This document shows positions 26,803 to 34,360 of a DNA stretch of 50,943 nt, one piece after another. The position numbers and the translations under genes are program-made. Under the pieces are notes generated by a model. The model saw nothing but the letters and a program-made list of their open reading frames with translations. It had not been told where the DNA came from and did no database searches. The first letter of the stretch is position 1, and the number at the start of each line of letters is the position of its first letter. Source of the stretch: an uncultured Lachnospiraceae bacterium (GTDB taxonomy: Bacteria > Bacillota > Clostridia > Lachnospirales > Lachnospiraceae); contig CALWRQ010000006.1 of the NCBI GenBank assembly GCA_944383965.1, positions 1-50,943 of the forward strand, given 5' to 3'.

Positions 26803-27453
26803 ATGAATGAAATACATTATCTGATTTCTGACGCGTCTAAGAAGGTGGATGTGGAATCTCATGTTCTCAGGTACTGGGAGGACGAGCTGGAATTAAAGAT
26901 CCCCAGAAATGAAATGGGGCACCGGTATTATACGGAATTTCATATTCGTCTGTTCAGACAGATCAAGGAGCTGAAGGAGAAGGGATACCAGCTGAAGGCG
27001 ATCAAGGCAGCTCTTGAAAAGATGATGGAAGAAGGAAAAGAAGAGCTGTCAGATGAAATGCTGAGCGAAGGGGCAGCGGCTCTCAGGGAGAGTACTGCGG
27101 GCACTGCGGAGGGACCGGCCATGACTCCGGCAGAAGGCGGACGGGCCGGAGACATTCTTACGGCGGAAGAGAAGATGGAGCAGTTCCAGGAGATTATGAA
27201 CCACATTATCGGACGGGCTCTGGAGCACAATAATGAGCAGCTCAGCCAGGATATCAGCGCTCTGGTAAATGACAAGGTGTCCCAGGAGCTGGAATATCTG
27301 ATCCGGGTCAATGATGAGAAAGCGGAAGAACGCTTTAAGAGGCTGGATGAGACCATCCGGGAATATCAGAAGGAGGGAAAGGGACGGGCGGAGGCTGCCG
27401 CATCAAAGATCCCCTTTTTCCGAAGAAAAAGATTTGGAAAGAAATTGTCATAA
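26803..27453 (+). CDS. MerR-type HTH protein with coiled coil, RacA-like
   Basis: 216 residues. The N-terminal winged HTH (about 5-75) reads DVESHVLRYWEDELELKIPR followed by RYYTEFHIRLFRQIKELK, typical of MerR proteins. There is no effector-binding domain. Instead, a low-complexity Ala/Glu linker (about 85-125) leads to a helical, coiled-coil-prone stretch (about 130-195) and a strongly basic end FFRRKRFGKKLS. This layout recalls the Bacillus chromosome-anchoring protein RacA, but similarity is judged only by architecture. ATG 26803 has AAGGAG upstream. It follows dnaB by 91 bases and shares a bidirectional terminator with the converging regulator gene. Confidence 0.75.
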   Translation: MNEIHYLISDASKKVDVESHVLRYWEDELELKIPRNEMGHRYYTEFHIRLFRQIKELKEKGYQLKAIKAALEKMMEEGKEELSDEMLSEGAAALRESTAGTAEGPAMTPAEGGRAGDILTAEEKMEQFQEIMNHIIGRALEHNNEQLSQDISALVNDKVSQELEYLIRVNDEKAEERFKRLDETIREYQKEGKGRAEAAASKIPFFRRKRFGKKLS

Positions 27454-27454
27454 A

Positions 27455-27496
27455 AAAACTGCCTGCTTTCTCCGGAGGAGAAGGACAGGCAGTTTT
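27455..27496. terminator. Bidirectional terminator between MerR-like gene and response regulator gene
   Basis: A perfect 11-base stem AAAACTGCCTG / CAGGCAGTTTT with A/T runs on both sides. It serves both convergent genes. Confidence 0.88.
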
Positions 27497-27514
27497 CTGA
27501 TTTTACAGAGGATA

Positions 27515-28222
27515 TCAGTTGTCAGGTTCCCGCATCCGGTAGCCTACGCCGATTTCCGTACTGATGTACTTGGGATCGGCAGGATTTTCTTCCATCTTCC
27601 GGCGGATATGAGCCATATTTACCCGCAGGATCTGGTTGTTGCTGTCCGCATAAGGCCCCCAGATATGGTTGATAATGAAATCATAGGTCAGCACCTTTCC
27701 GGCGTTCAGAGCCAGAAGGGAGACAAGCTTATATTCAATCTGAGTCAGATGAATTTCCTGGTCCGCGATGGTGACCAGCCTTTTTTCAAAGTTGATGGTC
27801 AGATCTCCGCTGCGGTAGGAGGCTTCCACATTTTTGGGCGTATTGGCTGACATCTGACTGTGCCGGAGAGCTGTGCGGATCCGGGCCAGAAGTTCGGAAG
27901 TGCCGAAAGGTTTGGTGATGTAATCGTCGGCGCCTGCATCCAGAGCCTGAACCTTCTCATTTTCTCCGATCCGGGCGGAAATCACCAGAATGGGCACGGA
28001 GGAAAATTCCCGCACTTTCCGTATGATGTCCATTCCGTCAATATCGGGAAGACCCAGATCCAGAAGAACGATATCCGGACAGAGAGAGGTGATGTAGGAA
28101 AGACCCTCTTTTCCTGAGTAGGCGGATACCGCTTTGTAGTCATGGGCAGACAGCGTGGTTTCGATAAAGGTACAGATGTTTTTTTCATCTTCAATGATGA
28201 TGACGGTCAGTTTATGATTCAT
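27515..28222 (-). CDS. KdpE-like response regulator (OmpR family)
   Basis: 235-residue transcription regulator. The receiver domain (1-120) has acidic E11/D12, phosphorylation site D55 (IVLLDLGLPD) and K104 (YITKPFG). The C-terminal winged helix (about 135-230) includes LTQIEYKLVSLLALNAGKVL and HIRRKMEENP. The layout closely follows KdpE. The start at 28222 (MNHKLTV) has AGGAG at suitable spacing; an ATG nine bases upstream abuts that site. It overlaps the kinase gene by 11 bases. No kdpFABC potassium pump genes lie in the window, so its targets may differ from classical KdpE. Confidence 0.88.
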   Translation of the reverse strand: MNHKLTVIIIEDEKNICTFIETTLSAHDYKAVSAYSGKEGLSYITSLCPDIVLLDLGLPDIDGMDIIRKVREFSSVPILVISARIGENEKVQALDAGADDYITKPFGTSELLARIRTALRHSQMSANTPKNVEASYRSGDLTINFEKRLVTIADQEIHLTQIEYKLVSLLALNAGKVLTYDFIINHIWGPYADSNNQILRVNMAHIRRKMEENPADPKYISTEIGVGYRMREPDN

Positions 28223-29309
28223 AAGGTTCATCTCCTAAGGGAAGTGTAAATGTAAATGCAGCTCCGTCCGACAGGTTTTCCGCCCAGATGTTGCCGTCGT
28301 GAGCCATGATGATGGTTTTGCATATGGACAGGCCGATTCCCATGCCTTTCCGGGAATCTCCGGAAGATGTGGGGGTATCGGCGTAGCCGTCAAAAATATG
28401 GGGGAGCAGATCTTCGCGTATGCCCTGACCATGATCTCTTACCCGGAAGAATGCCTGCCCGTCTGCTACGGTAGCGGTGAGCTCCATGGGGGCGTCGGAA
28501 TTTCCGTGGTAAATGCCGTTTTCCAGAAGATTTATAATGACCTGCTCGATCAGGGTGGCATCCATGGGAACCATGATGAAATCATCCGGTATGGAGACCT
28601 GGACCTTTGCGCCGGGAAGCCGTTTCTTCAGCCTGGAAACGGCTTCGGAGATCACTTCTTCCAGCGGTTCCAGAGAGGTGGACACATGGGCATCGGCCTG
28701 GCGGATCCTGGTGACGGAAAGAAGGTTTTCCACCATATTAAGGAGCCAGTTGGAATCGTCATAAATCGTCTGGACCAGCTGGCGCTTCTCTTCTTCAGAA
28801 AGGGAGGAACCACTGTCCAGATAGGTGGAACTGGTGCCGATGATACTGGTGAGAGGAGTGCGCAGGTCATGGGAGATGGCCCTCAGAAGATTGGCCCTCA
28901 TTTTTTCTTTTTCCGCTTCCATAAGCAGCTTTTCCTGCTCGTTCAGGATCCTGCTTTTTTCCTTCAGATGGGTGGTGGTCATGCTGGTAAGGCTTGCGAT
29001 GATCATCATGGCTGCAAAAGTAAGAGGGTAGCCGTCCAGGGAGAAGGAAAGGGAAAAATAGGGATAAGTGAAGGCGTAATTCACGCAGATTACGGAAAAG
29101 AACGAGGCGATAATGCCGGGAACATATCCGGTGGTAAAGCGGGCCGTAAAAACCACTGCCAGGATATACAGAATGGCTACGCTGTCTGCATTGTCTGTAA
29201 AGGTAAAAAAGGCAAAAGACCCCGCTGTGGTAAATCCCAGGATCAGAGAAGTGATCAGGATATTACGGAGCAGGGTCTTTTTGTCCATGCGTTTTTTCGG
29301 GTGTTTCAT
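28212..29309 (-). CDS. KdpD-like sensor histidine kinase lacking the N-terminal Kdp/USP domains
   Basis: 365-residue membrane kinase. Four hydrophobic segments (about 13-110) form a DUF4118-type sensor region as in the middle of KdpD. HisKA follows with the phospho-acceptor H147 in ISHDLRTPL, and the ATPase domain contains NLLENGIYHG, DHGQGI and GMGIGLSICK. Full-length KdpD is about 900 residues with an N-terminal ATP-binding domain and a universal-stress domain; both are absent, and the start is supported by GGAGGT. It lies between the carboxypeptidase gene and the regulator gene, all on the same strand. Confidence 0.88.
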   Translation of the reverse strand: MKHPKKRMDKKTLLRNILITSLILGFTTAGSFAFFTFTDNADSVAILYILAVVFTARFTTGYVPGIIASFFSVICVNYAFTYPYFSLSFSLDGYPLTFAAMMIIASLTSMTTTHLKEKSRILNEQEKLLMEAEKEKMRANLLRAISHDLRTPLTSIIGTSSTYLDSGSSLSEEEKRQLVQTIYDDSNWLLNMVENLLSVTRIRQADAHVSTSLEPLEEVISEAVSRLKKRLPGAKVQVSIPDDFIMVPMDATLIEQVIINLLENGIYHGNSDAPMELTATVADGQAFFRVRDHGQGIREDLLPHIFDGYADTPTSSGDSRKGMGIGLSICKTIIMAHDGNIWAENLSDGAAFTFTLPLGDEPYES

Positions 29310-29327
29310 GAATGACCTCCGGGAGTT

Positions 29328-29350
29328 CCGGGGCCGGAAGCCGGCCCCGG
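29328..29350 (-). other. GC-rich intercistronic stem-loop
   Basis: A perfect 10-base stem CCGGGGCCGG / CCGGCCCCGG with a three-base loop, lying between the carboxypeptidase stop and the kinase ribosome site. No T-run occurs on the transcribed strand, so it is not a standard terminator. It may lower downstream expression or stabilise the upstream transcript. Confidence 0.6.
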
Positions 29351-29368
29351 GAATATGGCTGTATGGGA

Positions 29369-30898
29369 TCAGTGCCGTTTCCGGTGATTTCCCCTGCGGG
29401 AACGGTCCGGATGAGAGGCTCTTCTCTGAGCCATCATCTGCTGGAACTCCTCATCCGATACGCCGATCTCTCTCAGACGCTGGCGCCTGCGCTCCTGGCG
29501 CCTGCGCCGCTCTTCTTCTTTCTTCTGACGGCGGATATTCAGGAAGATCACGGCTGCTGCCGCGGAAATGATCACAATGGTCATGACGACGGCGATCCAC
29601 ACCACGCCGGGAATTCCGCGGGAATCTCCGGAAGGCTTTTCCCCATCCTGTCCGGCAGAAGGATCTGTCTGAGCAGAAGGGTCTTCCGGTGATGAGGAGG
29701 AATCAGCCGTTCCTTCTTCCCCGGTGCTTTCTCCGTCTGCCTGGGCTGTGCTGTCCAGAGGTGGAAGCACCGTTTCTTCCTCTTCCCCGGTCCGGTTCAG
29801 CAGATATGCGGAACCTACCAGCCGGTCGTTATAGGTATACTGTACCTGGGCGATGGCGTTTTCCGGTGCCCGGGAATCCAGCTCGTATCGGACGGTCCGC
29901 GCTGTATCCGAAATGGAGGAGGACAGGGGCAGGGTAATCATGCCGTCTTCCAGGGAAAGATCGGAAAGGTCTCCTGCAGGAAGCCCCACAATGGTCATAT
30001 CACTGTTCAGAGAAGAGAACTGGCTGTCCAGATCAGCAATCTTTGCAGTGTGAAAATTGGAAAATCCGAAATCCAGCATTGCTTTCGTATCGGAATAATG
30101 GGTCTGACGTCCATTGAGAACAACAGCGATCAGAGTCATGCCGTTTTTTTCTGCAAAGGTCACCAGAGTATTTCCGGCCAGGGAAGTATAACCTGTCTTG
30201 CCGCCGAAAGCCCCTTCATAATACTCTGACCGGCTGGACAGGAGCATGGCATGGTGGGCATAAAGGGTGAGACCGTCAGGATTTCTCTTGGTGGGCGGAA
30301 GCTTGTATGTTTTGGATCCGTCGATTTCCAGAAATGTAGGATTCTGGATAGCTGCCTGACAGATCAGAGACATATCGTAGGCGGAAGTATAATGATTTTC
30401 GTCATTCAGACCGCTGGGATTGGCAAAATGGCTGTCCTGACAGCCCAGCTCAGCAGCTTTCCGATTCATCAGTTCCGCAAACGCCTCTCTGGAGCCGGAT
30501 ACATGTTCTGCCAGGGCGTTGGCCGCCTCGTTGGCGGACTGAAGCAGAAGGGCGTACAGACAGTCTTTTACCGTGAGTACATCGCCTTCGTCCAGTCCGG
30601 CGTTGCTGCTGCCGGCCTCTACGTTGTAGACGGCGTCATGAGAGAAGGTGACCTCCTCGTCAAGACTGCACTGCTCAATAACGATCAAAGCGGTCAGCAC
30701 CTTGGTAATGCTGGCCGGATAATAGGTTTCATGAAGGTTTTTTCCAAAAAGAACAGCCCCGGAATCGGCATCAATGACAATACCTCCGTCAGCCTGGATC
30801 GAAATATTGGACGGCCAGTCCGGCGCGGCGTAGGCCGATGAAGGGAATGCTCCCAATGCAAGGGTTATGGATAGAAATAAAATGAATAAACGTTTCAT
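29369..30898 (-). CDS. D-alanyl-D-alanine carboxypeptidase (peptidase S11, DacF/PBP5-like)
   Basis: 509-residue low-molecular-mass penicillin-binding protein that trims the terminal D-Ala from peptidoglycan stems outside the membrane. A signal peptide ends near residue 24 (SAYA-AP). Active-site motifs are S63-I-T-K66, S121-A-N and K234-T-G. A Ser/Glu/Thr-rich linker precedes a C-terminal membrane helix (about 435-460). The cytoplasmic tail is unusually basic and repetitive (Arg/Lys/Glu, about 50 residues). It has its own promoter and is probably cotranscribed with the Kdp-like pair downstream. Confidence 0.93.
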   Translation of the reverse strand: MKRLFILFLSITLALGAFPSSAYAAPDWPSNISIQADGGIVIDADSGAVLFGKNLHETYYPASITKVLTALIVIEQCSLDEEVTFSHDAVYNVEAGSSNAGLDEGDVLTVKDCLYALLLQSANEAANALAEHVSGSREAFAELMNRKAAELGCQDSHFANPSGLNDENHYTSAYDMSLICQAAIQNPTFLEIDGSKTYKLPPTKRNPDGLTLYAHHAMLLSSRSEYYEGAFGGKTGYTSLAGNTLVTFAEKNGMTLIAVVLNGRQTHYSDTKAMLDFGFSNFHTAKIADLDSQFSSLNSDMTIVGLPAGDLSDLSLEDGMITLPLSSSISDTARTVRYELDSRAPENAIAQVQYTYNDRLVGSAYLLNRTGEEEETVLPPLDSTAQADGESTGEEGTADSSSSPEDPSAQTDPSAGQDGEKPSGDSRGIPGVVWIAVVMTIVIISAAAAVIFLNIRRQKKEEERRRRQERRRQRLREIGVSDEEFQQMMAQRRASHPDRSRRGNHRKRH

Positions 30899-30950
30899 AG
30901 GAATGGATAACTCCGTTTTGAAAAATTGTGACGAAAAAGTTACTTTCTAC

Positions 30951-30979
30951 AGTATATTCCATTTCCCCGGACAAGTAAA
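30951..30979 (-). promoter_or_regulatory. Promoter for the carboxypeptidase gene
   Basis: On the minus strand TTTACT (30979-30974), a 17-base spacer and TATACT (30956-30951). It lies about 50 bases before the start codon. Confidence 0.65.
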
Positions 30980-31001
30980 GGAAAAAGATGTCCGGAGCCG
31001 G

Positions 31002-31694
31002 TCAGGCGCCATACTTTCGGCTTCTGCGGGAAAGGATCAGGCAGGCAGCGATAAAGATCAGACTGATGCCGCCGAAGATCAGCCCGATATAGAGCGCTGT
31101 GTCGGCGAAAAACGGCTCCGGCACGATATTGATCAGAAGATCCGTACTCGGATCAAGAATCCACAGATCATTGTCAAAGAAAATATGATGAAACACAATG
31201 AAGCAGCGGGAAAAATCCGAGGCGATGATTCCGCCGATCACGGCAGCCGCCAGAAAGAACAGAACGGAGCCTTTCCAGAGGACCGACGGCAGGAAACTGC
31301 GGAGCTTTGCTTTTGTAACGGCCAGCAGGATCACGGCCAGAGCAGCGAGGATCAGGCAGCCGGTCCGGAGATGAAGGCCGCCGATGAACAGGCCGCGGAC
31401 GTCCTCCATGTGGGCGATTTCACGGGCATTGAAGAATTCCCGGGGCTGTCCGTCTACCACGGTCATTACATGGAGATCTTCCCTGTCTCCCCGCAGATAG
31501 GACATCATTTCATGAGTCACGTCCAGAAGATCATCCATAGTCATATGCACGTCTTCCGTAACGGCATACTTGGTATATTCCCGTTCGTAATAACCCGGGA
31601 TCCAGTACGTGACAGCCTCCACGGAGGTGATGAGAAAAGTAATCATCAGGCAGAAGGCGCATATAATTCCAAGAGACCAGTGGAGCAGTTTCAT
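31002..31694 (-). CDS. TIGR01906/DUF1461-type integral membrane protein
   Basis: 230 residues of unknown function. An N-terminal membrane helix (about 5-28) leads into an external domain with HMTMDDLLDVTHEMMSYLRG and FNAREIAHMEDVRGLF. Three further helices follow, ending in a basic tail (RRSRKYGA). The motif order fits the TIGR01906 family found in Firmicutes. Its start overlaps the upstream channel gene by four bases, so the two are probably cotranslated. No terminator was recognised before the carboxypeptidase gene, so read-through into it is possible. Confidence 0.85.
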   Translation of the reverse strand: MKLLHWSLGIICAFCLMITFLITSVEAVTYWIPGYYEREYTKYAVTEDVHMTMDDLLDVTHEMMSYLRGDREDLHVMTVVDGQPREFFNAREIAHMEDVRGLFIGGLHLRTGCLILAALAVILLAVTKAKLRSFLPSVLWKGSVLFFLAAAVIGGIIASDFSRCFIVFHHIFFDNDLWILDPSTDLLINIVPEPFFADTALYIGLIFGGISLIFIAACLILSRRSRKYGA

Positions 31695-32365
31695 TCAGAT
31701 TCATCTCCTTTATAAGGTTTTCCTGTGGCAGTAGGCAGGTTCCAGCGGTATCTGGCGGCCAGAAGCCGGATGGCGACCACGACTGCGGAACAGATAATCA
31801 TTGCGGCATCATCGGATATACGGTCCAGAAGGGCGATATAGAGCAGAGCTCCTGCAATGGAGGCACAGGCATATACATGCTTGCAGAGAACATAAGGAGT
31901 CTGGGCAGCCATAATGTCTCTGAGGATTCCTCCGCCCACTCCTGTGATCACGCCCAGGAATGCTGCCAGAAAATGATAGTCTCCGAAACCGGAATTTACG
32001 GCAGTGTCAATGCCGACCACAGTGAAGGCGCCCAGACCGACGGCATCAAAAAAATTCATGATCCGGTCATAGACCAGAAGATAGGTACCGCTCATCAGGT
32101 AGTTGTGGAAACGGATGATCAGAAACAGTATGATGACCGTAACCAGTGCCATGAGCACGTAAACCGGATTGATGAACAGGCTGGGAGGAATCCGCCCGAT
32201 GATGATATCCCGGATCATACCGCCTCCGACGGCTGTGGTGACGCCCAGCACGATCACGCCCAGAAGGTCCAGGTTTTTATGAATCGCTACCATAGCACCG
32301 GAAGAGGCGAAGGCGATGGTGCCTACGGTTTCCAGGGCGAAGAGAATGGACCAGTTGATTTCCAT
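31691..32365 (-). CDS. TRIC/UPF0126-type membrane channel or glycine transporter family protein
   Basis: 224-residue membrane protein with about seven helices in two repeated halves. Each half carries the glycine-rich family element: GVTTAVGGGMIRDIIIG near residue 42 and GVITGVGGGILRDIMAA near 130. Relatives are trimeric intracellular cation channels (YvgT/YicG). Some databases call the fold a glycine transporter family, so the transported species is not certain. AAGGAG precedes the ATG at proper spacing. First gene of a two-gene unit that diverges from the second peptide operon. Confidence 0.9.
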   Translation of the reverse strand: MEINWSILFALETVGTIAFASSGAMVAIHKNLDLLGVIVLGVTTAVGGGMIRDIIIGRIPPSLFINPVYVLMALVTVIILFLIIRFHNYLMSGTYLLVYDRIMNFFDAVGLGAFTVVGIDTAVNSGFGDYHFLAAFLGVITGVGGGILRDIMAAQTPYVLCKHVYACASIAGALLYIALLDRISDDAAMIICSAVVVAIRLLAARYRWNLPTATGKPYKGDESE

Positions 32366-32480
32366 AGGAAAGGTCTCCTTTCGTAGGATGAATTGCTTTT
32401 TTCAGAATTCAGGGCAGAATACCCAGAATGATTTTAATTTTATCACAAAATAAAAAAAAACGAAAGACAGAAAAAACAGC

Positions 32481-32509
32481 TTGACAGTTTTGTGCAAGAT
32501 GATTATACT
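32481..32509 (+). promoter_or_regulatory. Sigma-A promoter of the second peptide ABC operon
   Basis: TTGACA (32481-32486), a 17-base spacer and TATACT (32504-32509). A strong match, 151 bases before the first start codon. The surrounding DNA is AT-rich. Confidence 0.88.
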
Positions 32510-32511
32510 AG

Positions 32512-32525
32512 TGGTCAAATTACCA
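32512..32525 (+). promoter_or_regulatory. Candidate operator over the transcription start
   Basis: TGGT-N6-ACCA inverted repeat beginning two bases after the -10 element, so a bound protein would block initiation. TGGT/ACCA arms resemble sites of FadR-type GntR regulators, although those usually have a shorter spacer. A link to the GntR protein of this window is only a hypothesis. Confidence 0.45.
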
Positions 32526-32538
32526 AACAAAAGCGATG

Positions 32539-32582
32539 ATGCATACGACGGCGTAGCAAAGCTGTCAGTATGCATTTTTTTA
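32539..32582 (+). terminator. Intrinsic terminator inside the leader of the second peptide operon
   Basis: ATGCATACGACGGC (32539-32552) pairs with GCTGTCAGTATGCAT (32561-32575) through a stem of about 14 pairs with one bulged A and one G-T pair, followed by seven Ts. It lies roughly 25 bases after the predicted transcription start and 79 bases before the lipoprotein gene, so it must be bypassed for the operon to be expressed. A second perfect hairpin (ATTCCGC / GCGGAAT, 32582-32609) follows directly. Confidence 0.85.
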
Positions 32583-32660
32583 TTCCGCAGAAAAGGGCCC
32601 CCGCGGAATCAGCAGCGGAAAGGGTTTGGGATTGATTATGAAAAGTCAGGAGGGGACAGT

Positions 32661-34259
32661 ATGGTAAAAAGAAAAGCTTTAGGAATCATGGCGGCAGGAA
32701 TCATGGCAGCAGTTCTGCTGGTGGGGTGCGGAGGATCCTCTCAGAGCACTTCCGGCGGGACTGAGGCAGGAACAGTCTCAGAAGACGGTTCCTATAAAGA
32801 GACCCTTCGCATTGCGGTCACTCAGCAGTCACCGTCTCTGGATCTCCATAAAAACAGCACTCTGATTGCCAGACAGATGTGTGACGGTACGGTATGGGAG
32901 AAGCTGGTTACCCTTAACGGAAACGCGGAAGCGGTTCCGGAGCTGTGTGAAAGCTACGAGCTGAGTGAGGACGGAAAGACTCTGACCTTTGTGCTGAGAA
33001 AGGGAGTGAAGTTCCATGACGGAAGCGAAATGACGGCAGAGGACGTGGTGGCTTCCATGAACCGCTGGATTGAAAGCTTCAGTTCTGCAAAGGACATGGT
33101 AGGAGATGCCCGGTTCGCAAAGGTAGATGACAGTACGGTGCAGATCACCACAGATAAGTCACTTCTTCTTCTGCCGGCCATGATTGCAGGAGCAGCTCAG
33201 CCGGCCTCCATTACCACTGCCGCATGCTGTGAAAATGAGGATGACAACGGATTTATGAAGGAGTACATCGGTACCGGCCCTTACAAATTTGTGGAGTGGA
33301 AGCAGGATCAGTACATAAAGCTGGAGAGATTCGACGACTATGTTCCTTACGGAACGGAAGGCGCGGAGGATGACGGATGGGCTTCCTACAAGACGGCGCC
33401 TACCAGATATCTGCAGTTTGACATCGTTCCCGATCAGGCTACGGAGACGGCCGGAATGGAAGCAGGTCAGTATGACTGTGCATTTAACATTTCCAGTGAC
33501 GATTATCCCAGGCTGGAGGCAAATCCTGAGCTGAATGTATACAGAAGCCAGATGGGATCGGTCGCCCTGGTATTCAATCATAAGCAGGGAATCGCTTCCA
33601 ATCAGTATTTCCGTACGGCAGTGAATGCGGCGATTGACTGTGACGAGATCATGACAGCCTGCTTCGGAGACGGTTATGAGCTGGGAAGCTGTTACATGGA
33701 TGCAGGTCAGGCGTTCTGGAATACGGATGCGGGAAGTGAATTATATAATCAGAAGGATCCGGAAAAGGCGAAAGAGATCCTGAAAGAGGGCGGCTACAAC
33801 GGCGAGACCTTTACGATCCTGGCGGCTACTCTTAACGGGATGGACAATATGGCGGTGGCTCTCCAGTCCGAACTGCAGGCGGTGGGAATCAATGTGGAGC
33901 TGACCATTGTGGACTGGGCGACTCTGATTGATTACAGAAACGATCCGTCTCTGTTTGATATGTACATCACCTCTTTCGCGGAGGTTCCCGTTCCTTCTCT
34001 GAAGCTTTACTTCGGAAAGGATTATCCGGGCTGGTCTGATGATGAAAAGCTGGCACAGCTGTTTGGCGAGATGACTGCGGCTACGGAGATGGATGACGCA
34101 AAGGCAAAATGGGAAGAGCTGCAGGCTTATTCCTGGGACTATCTGCCCATCATCTGTCCCGGCCATTATCTTGGCATCTTTGCATGGGATAAAGATCTGG
34201 AAGGTGTGAATATGTACAGCGGCGGACCGAAGTTCTGGAATGCGGCTGTGAGAGAATAG
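32661..34259 (+). CDS. Peptide-binding lipoprotein of the second peptide ABC transporter (SBP family 5)
   Basis: 532-residue extracellular binding protein. The signal MVKRKALGIMAAGIMAAVLL leads to a lipobox VGC with the lipidated Cys at 23, then a short Ser/Gly tether. The family-5 pattern LSEDGKTLTFVLRKGVKFHDG and MTAEDVVASMNRW occurs around residues 104-137, with YIGTGPYKFVEWK later. AGGAGGGG sits just before the ATG at 32661; the frame is open upstream through the promoter and leader and is not coding there. It is the first gene of its operon, unlike its counterpart at 1031-2710. Ligand unknown. Confidence 0.95.
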   Translation: MVKRKALGIMAAGIMAAVLLVGCGGSSQSTSGGTEAGTVSEDGSYKETLRIAVTQQSPSLDLHKNSTLIARQMCDGTVWEKLVTLNGNAEAVPELCESYELSEDGKTLTFVLRKGVKFHDGSEMTAEDVVASMNRWIESFSSAKDMVGDARFAKVDDSTVQITTDKSLLLLPAMIAGAAQPASITTAACCENEDDNGFMKEYIGTGPYKFVEWKQDQYIKLERFDDYVPYGTEGAEDDGWASYKTAPTRYLQFDIVPDQATETAGMEAGQYDCAFNISSDDYPRLEANPELNVYRSQMGSVALVFNHKQGIASNQYFRTAVNAAIDCDEIMTACFGDGYELGSCYMDAGQAFWNTDAGSELYNQKDPEKAKEILKEGGYNGETFTILAATLNGMDNMAVALQSELQAVGINVELTIVDWATLIDYRNDPSLFDMYITSFAEVPVPSLKLYFGKDYPGWSDDEKLAQLFGEMTAATEMDDAKAKWEELQAYSWDYLPIICPGHYLGIFAWDKDLEGVNMYSGGPKFWNAAVRE

Positions 34260-34292
34260 CGGATGCTGAAAAAATAAAGAGAATAGAAGTCG

Positions 34293-34333
34293 GGCAAAGG
34301 AGTCCAGGGTTTCATACCGGGGACTCCTTTGCC
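34293..34333 (+). other. Intercistronic stem-loop after the second binding-protein gene
   Basis: A perfect 13-base stem GGCAAAGGAGTCC / GGACTCCTTTGCC with a 15-base loop; no T-run follows. It separates the lipoprotein gene from the permease genes and probably stabilises the upstream message or trims read-through (inferred). Confidence 0.7.
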
Positions 34334-34360
34334 ATATAGTCATGAGAGGAGGCATATTCC

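Noticed and set aside
27515-29309. Assignment as a true KdpDE potassium-pump regulator.
   Set aside because: The kinase lacks the N-terminal KdpD and stress domains and no kdpFABC genes are present, so only 'Kdp-like' is supported.
32481-32660. Extension of the second lipoprotein gene upstream to TTG 32481.
   Set aside because: That stretch is the promoter, operator and terminator hairpin; the ATG at 32661 has a strong ribosome site and begins a proper lipoprotein signal.
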